From the NCBI GenBank assembly GCA_029319145.1, contig CP119753.1, positions 3,782,001 to 3,846,000 of the forward strand: a stretch of 64,000 nt of DNA, read 5' to 3'. Positions 32,826 through 41,421 of this stretch are shown piece after piece. This stretch comes from Microbacter sp. GSS18. Its GTDB lineage: Bacteria > Actinomycetota > Actinomycetes > Actinomycetales > Microbacteriaceae. The position numbers were made by a program, and so were the translations under genes. A model generated the notes under the pieces. The model was not told the origin of the DNA, searched no databases, and saw only the letters and a program-made list of their open reading frames with translations. Position 1 is the first letter of the stretch; every line of letters starts with the position of its first letter.

Positions 32826-33980
32826 GTGAAACTCGAGCCGATCACCGCCGACGATCCCCGCGAGATCACCGCACGCCTGCGCGATGCGCTGGACGGCACG
32901 GGCCCCGCGCTGGGACTCGGGCTGGTGCGTCCCCGGGCCGTCGAGGCGCCGCACGGCACGGCCGTCGTCGTGACGACCTCCGGCTCGACCGGCATCCCCA
33001 AGAGCGTCGTCCTGAGCGCCGACGCGCTCACCGCGAGCGCGCACGCGACCGCGGCGCGCGTGGGCGAGGGGTCGTGGCTGCTGGCTCTGCCGGCGGGCTA
33101 TGTCGCCGGCCTGCAGGTTCTGGTGCGCTCGATCCTCGCCGGGCGCGAGCCGACGGTGCTCGAGGACGCCTTCACCCCCGAGCGGTTCGCCGACGCCGCG
33201 CTGATGATGGTGCGCGGCCCGTTGGGCGGCTCGACGGCGACCTACACCTCGCTCGTCCCCGCGCAGCTGACCCGGCTGCTGGATGCGGCCGAGGACGACC
33301 GCGCGGTGCTGGCGGCGCTGCGCTCGTTCGAGCAGATCCTCGTCGGCGGACAGGCGCTGCCGCCCGCGACGCTCGAGCGCGCTCAGGATGCCGGGGTGCG
33401 GGTCGTGCGGACGTATGGCTCGAGCGAGACCAGCGGCGGATGCGTGTACGACGGTGTCGCCCTCGACGGCGTCGACGTCGCCATCGCCGGCGGCGAGGTG
33501 CGCATCGCCGGCCCCACGCTCGCGACCGGCTATCTGGGCGACCCCGAGCTCACGGATGCCGTCTTCGTGCGCGACGCCGACGGTACGCGGTGGTACCGCA
33601 CGGGCGACGCCGGCATCCTCGAGGACGGCGTGCTGCGCGTGCGCGGACGGCTCGACAACGTCATCGTCTCGGGCGGCATCAACATCTCGCTGGATCGTGT
33701 CGAGCACGTCGTCCGCACGATTCCCGGGCTCTCGGGCGCGGTCGTCGTGGGCGTCCCCGACCAGAGATGGGGCGAGGCATCCGTCATCGTCGCCGCCCGC
33801 GGCGAGGCGCTGCGACGGCCCGAGGCGACGCAGCTCGAAGAGGCGCGAACAGCGGTAGGCCGCACGGTGGGGGCGCACGCGCGGCCCGCGCGGCTCGTGC
33901 TCGTCGACGCGCTGGCGACGCTGCCCTCGGGAAAGCCCGACCGGGAGTCCATACGCCGGGCCGTCGCCGCTCTGCGCTGA
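32826..33980 (+). CDS. menE: o-Succinylbenzoate-CoA ligase
   Basis: Adenylating ligase, 384 residues, shorter than the roughly 480-residue Bacillus MenE but normal for actinobacteria. P-loop TTSGSTGIPKS (about residue 54), TYGSSETSGGCVYDG, the YRTGDAGILEDGVLRVRGRL hinge and the catalytic Lys near SGKPDRESI. It makes the substrate of MenB, whose gene is immediately upstream. Confidence 0.94.
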   Translation: MKLEPITADDPREITARLRDALDGTGPALGLGLVRPRAVEAPHGTAVVVTTSGSTGIPKSVVLSADALTASAHATAARVGEGSWLLALPAGYVAGLQVLVRSILAGREPTVLEDAFTPERFADAALMMVRGPLGGSTATYTSLVPAQLTRLLDAAEDDRAVLAALRSFEQILVGGQALPPATLERAQDAGVRVVRTYGSSETSGGCVYDGVALDGVDVAIAGGEVRIAGPTLATGYLGDPELTDAVFVRDADGTRWYRTGDAGILEDGVLRVRGRLDNVIVSGGINISLDRVEHVVRTIPGLSGAVVVGVPDQRWGEASVIVAARGEALRRPEATQLEEARTAVGRTVGAHARPARLVLVDALATLPSGKPDRESIRRAVAALR

Positions 33981-34021
33981 GCCGGAGATCCCTCCGCCTA
34001 GGGCGGGGGAGCGTCGGGCTC

Positions 34022-34027
34022 TAGGAT
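34022..34027 (+). promoter_or_regulatory. -10 box TAGGAT of menA
   Basis: TAGGAT, 8 nt before GTG 34036. It ends the 41-bp gap after menE. Confidence 0.52.
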
Positions 34028-34035
34028 GTGCACTC

Positions 34036-35013
34036 GTGGCAACATCCAGCAAGAAGCGCAAGAAGTCGACTCCGAAGCGTCGCACGCCGCGGGGCAACCC
34101 GCAGAAGCCCCAGCAGTCCGCGAGCCCGCGCTCGGTCGCGCCCGCGACCTTCGGGGACTGGGTCGGCGCGGCGCGCCTGCGCACGCTTCCGCTCGCGGTG
34201 ACGCCGATCCTCATCGGCACGGGCGCGGCGATGATCGTCACCGATGTCATGCACTGGGTCATCGCGCTGGCCTGCCTCGTCGTCGCCGTGGCGCTGCAGA
34301 TCGGCGTGAACTACGCCAACGACTACAGCGACGGCGTGCGCGGAACCGACGACCACCGCGTGGGCCCGGCGCGCCTCACCGCTTCGCGCAAGGCCAAGCC
34401 CCGCACGGTGCTCATCGTCGCGTTCGCGTTCTTCGGGCTCGCAGCGCTCGCGGGGCTGGCGATCACGATCCGCACGCAGCAGTGGTGGCTCATCGCGCTG
34501 GGCGCGGTCTGCATCGTCGCGGCGTGGTTCTACACCGGGGGCAAGCGCCCGTACGGCTACGCCGCTCTCGGCGAGGTGTTCGTGTTCGTCTTCTTCGGGC
34601 TGGTCGCGACCCTCGGCACGACGTGGGTGCAGGCGTTCGCGCTGCCGCAGGAGGCCTGGTTCGGCGCGGTCGGCGCGGGACTCATCGCGTGCGCGGTGCT
34701 GCTGGCGAACAACCTGCGCGACATCTCCCAGGACCGTGAAGCGGGCAAGCGCACCCTGACGGTGCTGATCGGGCGCACCGCCACCCGCTGGCTGTTCTCG
34801 ATCCTGCTGCTGGGGGCCTTCGCCATCGCCGCCTGGCTCGCGCTGTTCTACCCGATCGCGTGGCTGACCATGCTGGCGCTGCTCGCGGCGCTTCCCGCGA
34901 TCCTGATCGTGTGGACCTACCGCAACCCGAACGAGCTGGTGGTCGCTCTGGGCCTGACGTCGCTGACGTCCGTGGCCTACGGCGCCTTCCTGTTCTGGGC
35001 CTTCATCGGCTGA
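34036..35013 (+). CDS. menA: 1,4-Dihydroxy-2-naphthoate polyprenyltransferase
   Basis: UbiA-superfamily membrane enzyme attaching the polyprenyl tail to DHNA, giving demethylmenaquinone. 325 residues with a Lys/Arg-rich cytoplasmic N terminus (SSKKRKKSTPKRRTPR) and about eight helices. The aspartate motifs are NYANDYSDGVRGTDD (about 94-108) and NNLRDISQDREAGKRTL. The tail donor would come from the synthase at 44169. Confidence 0.95.
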   Translation: MATSSKKRKKSTPKRRTPRGNPQKPQQSASPRSVAPATFGDWVGAARLRTLPLAVTPILIGTGAAMIVTDVMHWVIALACLVVAVALQIGVNYANDYSDGVRGTDDHRVGPARLTASRKAKPRTVLIVAFAFFGLAALAGLAITIRTQQWWLIALGAVCIVAAWFYTGGKRPYGYAALGEVFVFVFFGLVATLGTTWVQAFALPQEAWFGAVGAGLIACAVLLANNLRDISQDREAGKRTLTVLIGRTATRWLFSILLLGAFAIAAWLALFYPIAWLTMLALLAALPAILIVWTYRNPNELVVALGLTSLTSVAYGAFLFWAFIG

Positions 35014-35343
35014 TCAGGAGTCGTCGCGCCGCTCCTCGGCGGGGGCGCTGTCCGCGGTCGCGGTCTGCGCGTCGGACTCCAACGCGTCGGCGGCGGCGTC
35101 CTCGTCGTCTTCGTCGCGCCGCGCCGCGCGGGCGGCCTCGCGACGCTCGGCCATACCCGCCGTCACCTCGTCGAGGGGGCGGCGCAGGAACAGCATCGAC
35201 AGGCTCAGCCCGATCAGCGCGGCGAAGATCGCCGACAGCCAATACAGCTCGCGTCCGATCGGCAGCAGCATCAGGAGGCCGAACGGCACCAGGAAGGCCA
35301 GCAGCCGCAACGCCGAATACACCAGGACAGGACGGGCTTTCAC
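35014..35343 (-). CDS. DUF4229 membrane protein
   Basis: 109 residues: two hydrophobic segments (LVYSALRLLAFLVPFGLLML and YWLSAIFAALIGLSLSMLFL) followed by a long charged tail. The pattern VKARPVLVYSALRL is typical of DUF4229, which is conserved beside menA/menD in many actinobacteria. Function unknown. GTG 35343 is preferred over the adjacent GTG 35346 because it lies 6 nt from TACGAT. It ends flush against menA. Confidence 0.8.
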   Translation of the reverse strand: MKARPVLVYSALRLLAFLVPFGLLMLLPIGRELYWLSAIFAALIGLSLSMLFLRRPLDEVTAGMAERREAARAARRDEDDEDAAADALESDAQTATADSAPAEERRDDS

Positions 35344-35349
35344 CACACC

Positions 35350-35355
35350 ATCGTA
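35350..35355 (-). promoter_or_regulatory. -10 box TACGAT of the DUF4229 gene
   Basis: TACGAT on the minus strand, 6 nt before GTG 35343. Confidence 0.5.
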
Positions 35356-35411
35356 ATCGGCGCGTCGGCGTCGGTTCGGTCACGACCGGGCCACCAGCTC
35401 GCGCGGATGCT

Positions 35412-35417
35412 TAGGAT
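35412..35417 (+). promoter_or_regulatory. -10 box TAGGAT of the PLDc_N gene
   Basis: TAGGAT ends 6 nt before GTG 35424; probably the promoter of the PLDc_N-menD pair. Confidence 0.62.
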
Positions 35418-35423
35418 GGAGAC

Positions 35424-35864
35424 GTGGCACGAGCGCTTGTGATCGGTGCCCTGGTGGCCGCGGCCTTCTGGGTGTACTCCATCGTGGACTGCGCCGTGCA
35501 GCATCCCACCCGTCATCGCGGCGTCGGCAAGCCGGCGTGGATCGCGATCGTGGTGCTGCTGCCGGTGATCGGCGGCATCCTGTGGTTCGTCGTGGGTCGG
35601 GCGCGCGCCTCGAAGCTGCAGGTGCCGCGCGCGCCGGACGACGACCCGGAGTTCCTGGGCACCATCGGCTCCATCAGCGACCAGGACGAGCGCATCCGTC
35701 GCCTGGAGGAGGAGCTCGCGCTCCTGGACGCCGAAGACGACTTCGGTCCGGACGGACCCGCGACGCCGCCGATCTCATCGGCGGGAACCGGCGCGGCCGA
35801 GCCGCCGACCAGATCGAACGATCCCGACGACGACGGCCGCGGTCAGCGCGGCGCGCACGGCTGA
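35424..35864 (+). CDS. PLDc_N-domain membrane protein
   Basis: 146 residues. Two helices (residues 3-20 and 40-58) surround the PLDc_N signature VYSIVDCAVQHPTRHRGVGKPAW and VVLLPVIGGILWFVVGR. A charged, Pro-rich cytoplasmic tail with a short helix (QDERIRRLEEELALLDAEDD) follows. Despite the name there is no phospholipase active site. It precedes menD by 2 nt and is probably co-translated. Confidence 0.86.
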   Translation: MARALVIGALVAAAFWVYSIVDCAVQHPTRHRGVGKPAWIAIVVLLPVIGGILWFVVGRARASKLQVPRAPDDDPEFLGTIGSISDQDERIRRLEEELALLDAEDDFGPDGPATPPISSAGTGAAEPPTRSNDPDDDGRGQRGAHG

Positions 35865-35866
35865 GC

Positions 35867-37663
35867 ATGTCGGGCCGGTCGCCGGCGGCCGACGCCGCCG
35901 CGGCACTGCTGCGCCGTCTGGTCACCCAGGGCGTGCGCCATGTGGTGCTCAGTCCGGGGTCGCGCTCGCAGGCGCTCGCCCTCGTCGCCGCCGAGCTCGA
36001 GCGGCGCGGCGACATCGCCCTGCACGTGCGCGTCGACGAGCGCGTCGCCGGGTTCACGGCCCTCGGCATCGGTCGCGAGAGCGGCATGCCGGCCGCCGTG
36101 GTGTGCACGTCGGGCACCGCGGCGGCGAATCTGCTCCCCGCCGCGCTCGAGGCGCACCACGCCGGGGTTCCGCTGATCCTGCTGACCGCCGACCGCCCGC
36201 CCGAGCTGCGCGGCGTGGGAGCCAATCAGACCACGCGCCAGCCCGGGATGTTCTCCGCGGCGGCGCGGTTCGAGACCGACCTGCCGGTGCCCGATGAGGT
36301 CGATCCGATCGGCGACGCCGAGCAGACGGCCATGCTGCGCGACGTGGCCGATCAGGCGCTGGCCGCGGCGCTCGGCGCCGGCCTGTGGTCGGCGGGGCCG
36401 GTCCATCTGAACCTGCCCTATCGCGAGCCCCTCAGCGGTCCGCTGCCGGACTGGCCGGCCGACGGCGTGGCCGAGGCGGCACGGCCCCTGGGCTCTCCGC
36501 CCGACCTGGTCGAGCGCGACGAGCCCGAGCCCGGCGCTGCGTCCGGTGCGCTCTACCAGGGCGGAGGCGGCATCGGCCAGGCGGACGTGCCGCTCGCGCC
36601 TGCCGACGACCCCTTCGTGCTCGAGCGCGGCCCGCGGACGCTCGTCGTGGCGGGCGCGGATGCCGGCGGCGACGCCGAGACGCTGTCCCACCTGGGAGGC
36701 TGGCCCCTGGTCGCCGAGATCGTCAGCGGCGCGCGCTACGGACGCCTCGTCGTGCACGGCTATCGCGCGGCGCTCGCCGACCCGGACCTGGGCGGCCGCG
36801 TCGAGCGGGCCGTCGTCTTCGGGCATCCGACGCTGAGCCGCGAGGTCGCCGCGCTGCTGAGCCGGGACGACATCGAGGTGGTCGCGGTGCGCGGCCCCGG
36901 TGAGCCCCTCAATCTCAACGGTGCGACCGTGGCGGTGGACTCGCTCGCCGTGGCCGCCGGTCCGCCCGACCGGGCGTGGCTGGGCGCGTGGATGACGGCA
37001 TCGCGTGCGGCGGCGGTCGACCTGTCGGCGCCCGCGCCGGATGCCGCCGGTCTCGCGTCGGCGGTCCCCGAGGAGCGGCTCGGGGCGATCGCGAGCGAGA
37101 TGGCGGCGATACGCCAGACCGTCGACCGGAGGATGCTCGTCGACGCTGTGTGGCGGGCGACGTGGCCGCACGACCGGCTGGTGTTCGGGTCGTCGCGGCT
37201 CGTGCGCATCGCCGACGCCGTGCTGCCCGGCAAGAAGGTTCCCGTGCACGCCAATCGCGGTCTCGCGGGCATCGACGGCACGATCGCGACCGCGACGGGT
37301 GTGGCCGTGGCCAGCCAGGCCGCCGGATCGCCGGGGGTCACGCGTGTGCTGCTGGGAGACCTCGCCACCGTGCACGACGCCGGCGCCCTGGCGCTGCCCG
37401 AGCGCGAGCAGACGCCGCGCATGCAGGTCATCGTCGGCGACGACGGCGGGGGCACGATCTTCGACACCCTCGAGGTCGCCGACACCGTCGGCGCCGAGAC
37501 GTTGGACCGTGTGATGTACACGCCGCAGCCGGTGGATTTCGCCGCGCTCGCGGCAGCCTACGGCTGGGAGCACCACGTGGTCACGACGCGCGCGGCACTG
37601 GATCAGCTGCTCACCTCGCCGGTCGCGGGCCGCCAGCTCATCGTCGTTCCCCTCGAGCGCTGA
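35867..37663 (+). CDS. menD: SEPHCHC synthase
   Basis: ThDP-dependent 2-succinyl-5-enolpyruvyl-6-hydroxy-3-cyclohexene-1-carboxylate synthase, 598 residues. N-terminal VLSPGSRSQALALVAAELE with the ThDP-activating Glu in RVDERVAGFTALGIG, then VVCTSGTAAANLLPAALEA and the C-terminal cofactor region VIVGDDGGGTIFDTLE. The middle domain is 30 or so residues longer than usual (Gly/Ala-rich stretch GALYQGGGGIGQADVP). It consumes isochorismate from MenF. Confidence 0.95.
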   Translation: MSGRSPAADAAAALLRRLVTQGVRHVVLSPGSRSQALALVAAELERRGDIALHVRVDERVAGFTALGIGRESGMPAAVVCTSGTAAANLLPAALEAHHAGVPLILLTADRPPELRGVGANQTTRQPGMFSAAARFETDLPVPDEVDPIGDAEQTAMLRDVADQALAAALGAGLWSAGPVHLNLPYREPLSGPLPDWPADGVAEAARPLGSPPDLVERDEPEPGAASGALYQGGGGIGQADVPLAPADDPFVLERGPRTLVVAGADAGGDAETLSHLGGWPLVAEIVSGARYGRLVVHGYRAALADPDLGGRVERAVVFGHPTLSREVAALLSRDDIEVVAVRGPGEPLNLNGATVAVDSLAVAAGPPDRAWLGAWMTASRAAAVDLSAPAPDAAGLASAVPEERLGAIASEMAAIRQTVDRRMLVDAVWRATWPHDRLVFGSSRLVRIADAVLPGKKVPVHANRGLAGIDGTIATATGVAVASQAAGSPGVTRVLLGDLATVHDAGALALPEREQTPRMQVIVGDDGGGTIFDTLEVADTVGAETLDRVMYTPQPVDFAALAAAYGWEHHVVTTRAALDQLLTSPVAGRQLIVVPLER

Positions 37664-37714
37664 CACATCGCACGCCCGCGCGCAAGCCTCGGTCGTTCGG
37701 GTGGGCGGTCACGT

Positions 37715-37720
37715 CAGGAT
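37715..37720 (+). promoter_or_regulatory. -10-like CAGGAT of ppk2
   Basis: CAGGAT, 6 nt before ATG 37727: the same spacing as the TAGGAT boxes but with C for T. Confidence 0.38.
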
Positions 37721-37726
37721 GGCACC

Positions 37727-38590
37727 ATGATCGCCAAGAGCCAGAAGAACTGGACCGACGACGTCGCCGAACTGCTGCGGGTGCGCGACGGCTTCGTGCT
37801 GTCGGGCGTGGACCCGCGCTCGACACCGGCGTACGACGGGGGCAAGGACGACGGAAAGGACGACCTGTCGTCCGGAGCTGCGGACTTCGAGGAGTACCAG
37901 GAGCGCCTGTTCGCCGCGAGCCAGTCCGAGACGACGAGCGGATCCGTGCTGCTGGTGCTGCAGGCGATGGACTCGGCAGGCAAGGGCGGGATCGTCCGCC
38001 ACGTCGTCGGGGCCGGCAACCCGCAGGGGGTGGACGTCACCGCGTTCAAGAAGCCCACCGAGGAGGAGCTCGAGCACGACTTCCTGTGGCGCATCGCCAA
38101 GCACAGCCCGGGCCCGGGACGGATCGCGGTGTTCGACCGCTCCCACTACGAGGACGTGCTGGTGGCGAAGGTGCGCGAGCTCGCGGACCCCGACGAGATC
38201 GAGCGTCGCTATGACGCGATCAACGAGTTCGAGAAGACGCTCTTCGAGGCGGGGACCCGCATCGTCAAGGTCATGCTCCACATCTCGTACGAGGAGCAGC
38301 GGGACCGGCTGATGGCGCGCCTGGACCGCAGCGAGAAGCAGTGGAAGTTCAACCCGGGTGACGTCGACGAGCGGGTGCTGTGGCCCCACTACATGTCGGC
38401 CTACCAGACCGTCTTCGACCGGACATCGACGCCGTATGCGCCATGGCACGTCGTGCCCGCCGACCGCAAGTGGTACGCGCGCCTGGCCGTCCAGAACCTC
38501 CTGCTGCAGGCGCTCGACGACATCGACCCGCAGTGGCCGGATGCCGACTACGACATCGCCCAGGAGAGGGCGCGGCTCGCGGCATCCTGA
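37727..38590 (+). CDS. ppk2: Polyphosphate kinase 2 family protein
   Basis: 287 residues. Transfers phosphate between polyphosphate and nucleotides (AMP/ADP or GDP). Walker A-like LQAMDSAGKGGIVRHVVG, FKKPTEEELEHDFLWRI, and Walker B-like AVFDRSHYEDVL are all present, as is RRYDAINEFEKTL. The class (AMP or ADP phosphorylating) cannot be fixed from motifs alone. Single gene; a hairpin follows the stop. Confidence 0.93.
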   Translation: MIAKSQKNWTDDVAELLRVRDGFVLSGVDPRSTPAYDGGKDDGKDDLSSGAADFEEYQERLFAASQSETTSGSVLLVLQAMDSAGKGGIVRHVVGAGNPQGVDVTAFKKPTEEELEHDFLWRIAKHSPGPGRIAVFDRSHYEDVLVAKVRELADPDEIERRYDAINEFEKTLFEAGTRIVKVMLHISYEEQRDRLMARLDRSEKQWKFNPGDVDERVLWPHYMSAYQTVFDRTSTPYAPWHVVPADRKWYARLAVQNLLLQALDDIDPQWPDADYDIAQERARLAAS

Positions 38591-38613
38591 GCGGCGAAGC
38601 GGCGGCGACACAT

Positions 38614-38660
38614 CGAGACCCGCCGGCGCGGCGGAACCTCCCTCGGCTCAGCAGGTCTCG
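38614..38660. terminator. Hairpin between ppk2 and the convergent MFS gene
   Basis: CGAGACC (38614-38620) pairs with GGTCTCG (38654-38660); the CCGCC/GGCGG pair inside it (38620-38634) forms a second stem. Placed in the 101-bp convergent gap. Confidence 0.45.
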
Positions 38661-38691
38661 CCGCGATGGACGGATCCGACCGGACCGCTGA

Positions 38692-40293
38692 TCACGCCGG
38701 TGTCGCCGTGGCGGGCTCGTGGTCGACGGCCCCCTCGTCATCGCGCCTCGCGCGCAGGGTCGCGGATGCCGCCAGTGCCACGGCGAGGAAGGCGGCGGCG
38801 GTGTACGCGGCGTACGAGCTGGCCGCGGTGAAGCTCTCGGCGGCGGCGTCTCCGGCGGCGGTGGTCGCGGGTGCGGCACGCAGTCCCGGGATCGCGGCGC
38901 CCGCGCTGCCGGTGACGGCCGTGACGACCGGGTCGCGCTCCGCCGCGGGCAGATCTCCCAGCCGGCTGTCGAGATCGGCCGCGAGGGAGGTGAACAGCAC
39001 GGTGCCGAGGATCGCGACGCCGAGGGCCGAGCCGATCTGGCGGGCGGTGCTCTGCGTGCCCGAGGCCTGGCCGCTGTGGTCGACGGGGACGTCGGCGAGG
39101 ACGACGTTCGTCACCTGGGAGCTGGCCAGGCCGATGCCCAGACCGTAGACGAACAGCAGCCCGGCGATGAGCCACGCGCCGGTGTCGACGCTCAGGACCA
39201 GGCCCAGGGCGAGCACGCCCGCGAGCTCGAGCGCCACGCCGAGGCGCAGCATGCCGACCGCGCTCATACGACGCGACAGGCCGCTGACCATGCCCGTCGC
39301 CAGGAACGAGCCCACGGCGAGCGAGACCAGCGCGAAGCCCGCCTGGAGCGCGTCGTAGCCGAGGACGTTCTGCATCCACATCGGCAGGACGAAGAGCAGC
39401 CCGAGTTCGCCGAGGCTGACGATCATGGCGACGAGGTTGCCGTTGCGGAAGCTCGTGAGCGAGAACAGGTGCAGCGGGAACAGGGTGGGCTTCCCCGCCC
39501 GGTCTCGGCGGCGCTCCCAGAGCAGGAAGCCGACCAGGGCGAGCAGCGCGAGCCCGAGCAGCACGGGCGTCGGCGAGAGGGCCCACGGCCACGTCCAGTC
39601 GCCGATCGTGACGCGCTCGTTCACCGCGATCCAGCCCAGCGACCGGCCCTCGATCAGCGCGAAGACGAGCAGGCCCGCCGCCACGACCCCCAGCGCGGCT
39701 CCGACGGGATCGAACCGCTCCGGGCGCTCGGAGCGGGACTCCTCGATCGTGAACACCGCGGCGGCGAGCACGAGCAGTCCGAACGGCACGTTGACGCCGA
39801 AGGCCCAGCGCCACGAGAAGTCGGTGATGAGCCACCCGCCCAGGAGCGGACCGACGGCCGCCATGCCGCCGATGATCGAGCCCCAGACGGCGAACGCGAT
39901 CGTCCGGTCACGGCCGCGGAAGCCCGCGTTGATGAGCGACATCGTCCCCGGCAGCACCATGGCGCCTCCGACGCCCTGCGCGACGCGGGCGGCGATCAGG
40001 GTGGCGCCGTCGGGTGCCAGCCCGGCGGCGACGGACGCCGCCGCGAAGACGCCGACGCCGATGAGCAGCAGGGCGCGGCGGCCGATCCGGTCGCCCAGGG
40101 TCCCGAAGGCGATCAGGAGCGCGGCGAACACGAGCGTGTAGGACTCCTGGATCCACTGCACCTGCGTGGACGAGACGCCCAGGTCGTCGACGATCGCGGG
40201 GATCGCGACGTTGACGACGGTGGTGTCCACGATGATCAGCGAGACGGCGATGCCGATGACGACGAGTCCGAGCCAGCGACGGAGAGAAGACAT
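38692..40293 (-). CDS. MFS transporter, DHA2 (14-helix) drug efflux type
   Basis: 533 residues with 14 predicted helices. Motif A is GTLGDRIGRRALLLIG and motif C is GPLLGGWLITDFSWRWAFGVNVP, characteristic of DHA2 H+/drug antiporters (EmrB/QacA type). The ATG at 40293 is chosen over two upstream ATGs because TATGAT ends 7 nt before it. The promoter overlaps a palindrome also found upstream of the gene at 40988, and a TetR gene lies divergently; this is a repressor-controlled pump. The drug is unknown. Confidence 0.92.
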   Translation of the reverse strand: MSSLRRWLGLVVIGIAVSLIIVDTTVVNVAIPAIVDDLGVSSTQVQWIQESYTLVFAALLIAFGTLGDRIGRRALLLIGVGVFAAASVAAGLAPDGATLIAARVAQGVGGAMVLPGTMSLINAGFRGRDRTIAFAVWGSIIGGMAAVGPLLGGWLITDFSWRWAFGVNVPFGLLVLAAAVFTIEESRSERPERFDPVGAALGVVAAGLLVFALIEGRSLGWIAVNERVTIGDWTWPWALSPTPVLLGLALLALVGFLLWERRRDRAGKPTLFPLHLFSLTSFRNGNLVAMIVSLGELGLLFVLPMWMQNVLGYDALQAGFALVSLAVGSFLATGMVSGLSRRMSAVGMLRLGVALELAGVLALGLVLSVDTGAWLIAGLLFVYGLGIGLASSQVTNVVLADVPVDHSGQASGTQSTARQIGSALGVAILGTVLFTSLAADLDSRLGDLPAAERDPVVTAVTGSAGAAIPGLRAAPATTAAGDAAAESFTAASSYAAYTAAAFLAVALAASATLRARRDDEGAVDHEPATATPA

Positions 40294-40300
40294 GCGGGTC

Positions 40301-40323
40301 ATCATACCGACACCATGTCGGCA
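40301..40323 (-). promoter_or_regulatory. MFS -10 box TATGAT with TetR operator
   Basis: TATGAT (40301-40306, minus strand) abuts the palindrome CCGACACCATGTCGG (40307-40321). Seventeen bases TACCGACACCATGTCGG are identical to the site at 40957-40975. Confidence 0.78.
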
Positions 40324-40367
40324 AAAGTCCACTCATGCCGGCATGGACCGCGTGGGAGGATGACGAC

Positions 40368-40946
40368 ATGCCCCGGATCAGCGAGCCGACGGTCGCCGAG
40401 CATCGTGCCGCCAAGCGCGCGGCGCTGCTCCGTGCGGCCGCCGAGCTCGTCGAGCACGAGGGTGTCGATGCCGTCAAGCCGGCCGCCGTGACGGCTCGCG
40501 CGGATCTGGCGCGCTCGAGCTTCTACGAGTACTTCTCCTCGCGCGAGGACATCCTCGTCGCGCTCACCGTCGAGGCCTTCGAGGAGTGGGGGCGCGACCT
40601 CGAAGCCGCGCTCGCCGACGTCGAACCCGGGCTCCCGCGCCTTCGGCGGTATGTCGAGGCGACGACCGAGATGAGCGCCGACGGCACGCATCATCTGGCC
40701 ACTGTTCTGCAGCAGGCCGACATCTCGCCGCAGCGCATGGAGGACGTCATGGCGCTCCACGACGCCCTGCTGCTGCCCCTCATCGAGGTGCTCCGCGATG
40801 CCGGCGTCGAGGACCTGTACGCGACGGTGCCTCTCGTGAACGGCCTGCTCGGCGCGGCTGTGAAGTCCGTGTCCGAGGGCGCCGATCCGCAGTCGGTCGC
40901 CGCGGAGGCCTACCGGATCCTCACGAACGGCGTCCTCGCAGGCTGA
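40368..40946 (+). CDS. TetR-family transcriptional regulator
   Basis: 192 residues. HTH: HRAAKRAALLRAAAELVEHEG, then TARADLARSSFYEYFSSRED. The start ATG 40368 has GGGAGG 8 nt upstream. It lies between two identical operators, divergent from the MFS pump and 41 nt upstream of a small membrane gene, and should repress both. A separate CATGCCGGCATG palindrome (40333-40344) falls in its leader. Confidence 0.92.
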   Translation: MPRISEPTVAEHRAAKRAALLRAAAELVEHEGVDAVKPAAVTARADLARSSFYEYFSSREDILVALTVEAFEEWGRDLEAALADVEPGLPRLRRYVEATTEMSADGTHHLATVLQQADISPQRMEDVMALHDALLLPLIEVLRDAGVEDLYATVPLVNGLLGAAVKSVSEGADPQSVAAEAYRILTNGVLAG

Positions 40947-40956
40947 CGATTCGGTT

Positions 40957-40979
40957 TACCGACACCATGTCGGTATGAT
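40957..40979 (+). promoter_or_regulatory. Second TetR operator and TATGAT -10 box
   Basis: TACCGACACCATGTCGGTA (40957-40975) is a perfect 8+3+8 palindrome; its right end runs into TATGAT (40974-40979), 8 nt before ATG 40988. Confidence 0.8.
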
Positions 40980-40987
40980 CTCCCGTC

Positions 40988-41350
40988 ATGGAGATCTTCA
41001 AGTACGTCGTCCTCGGCATCCACATCATCGGAGTCGCGAGCCTGCTCGGCGGCGCCCTGGTCGAGATGACGTCCAAGCGCGACGGCGGCAAGCGCATCGT
41101 CCCGGCGATCATGCACGGCGCATGGACCATGCTCGTGACCGGCGTTCTGCTCGTGGGCCTGAACTACGCCGTCGGCGACCCCGTGAACAACGCCAAGATC
41201 ACGGTCAAGCTCGGCGTTCTCGTCGCGATCATCGTGATCGCGCTGATCAACCGCAAGAAGGAGGCCCTCGCCGCCTGGGTGCTTCCCACCATCTCGCTGC
41301 TGACGGTGGTCAACATCTTCCTCGCCACCGTCTGGCGCTCCTACAGCTGA
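40988..41350 (+). CDS. Small integral membrane protein under TetR control
   Basis: 120 residues with four helices (about 5-25, 42-62, 73-88, 94-114) and little loop. HIIGVASLLGGALVEM and IMHGAWTMLVTGVLL carry conserved-looking histidines in the membrane. I do not recognise an assigned function. It shares its operator with the neighbouring drug pump, which suggests a role in the same stress response. Confidence 0.8.
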   Translation: MEIFKYVVLGIHIIGVASLLGGALVEMTSKRDGGKRIVPAIMHGAWTMLVTGVLLVGLNYAVGDPVNNAKITVKLGVLVAIIVIALINRKKEALAAWVLPTISLLTVVNIFLATVWRSYS

Positions 41351-41379
41351 CCTCCGCGCTTCGGCGCGATCCCCCTCAG

Positions 41380-41421
41380 ACGCCCTCGTCGCGACCGGCC
41401 CCGCCGGTCAGGCGAGGGCGT
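41380..41421. terminator. Two-stem terminator between convergent genes
   Basis: ACGCCCTCG/CGAGGGCGT (9 bp) enclosing GACCGGC/GCCGGTC (7 bp). The right arm lies in the last menF codons, so it can act in both directions. Confidence 0.7.
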
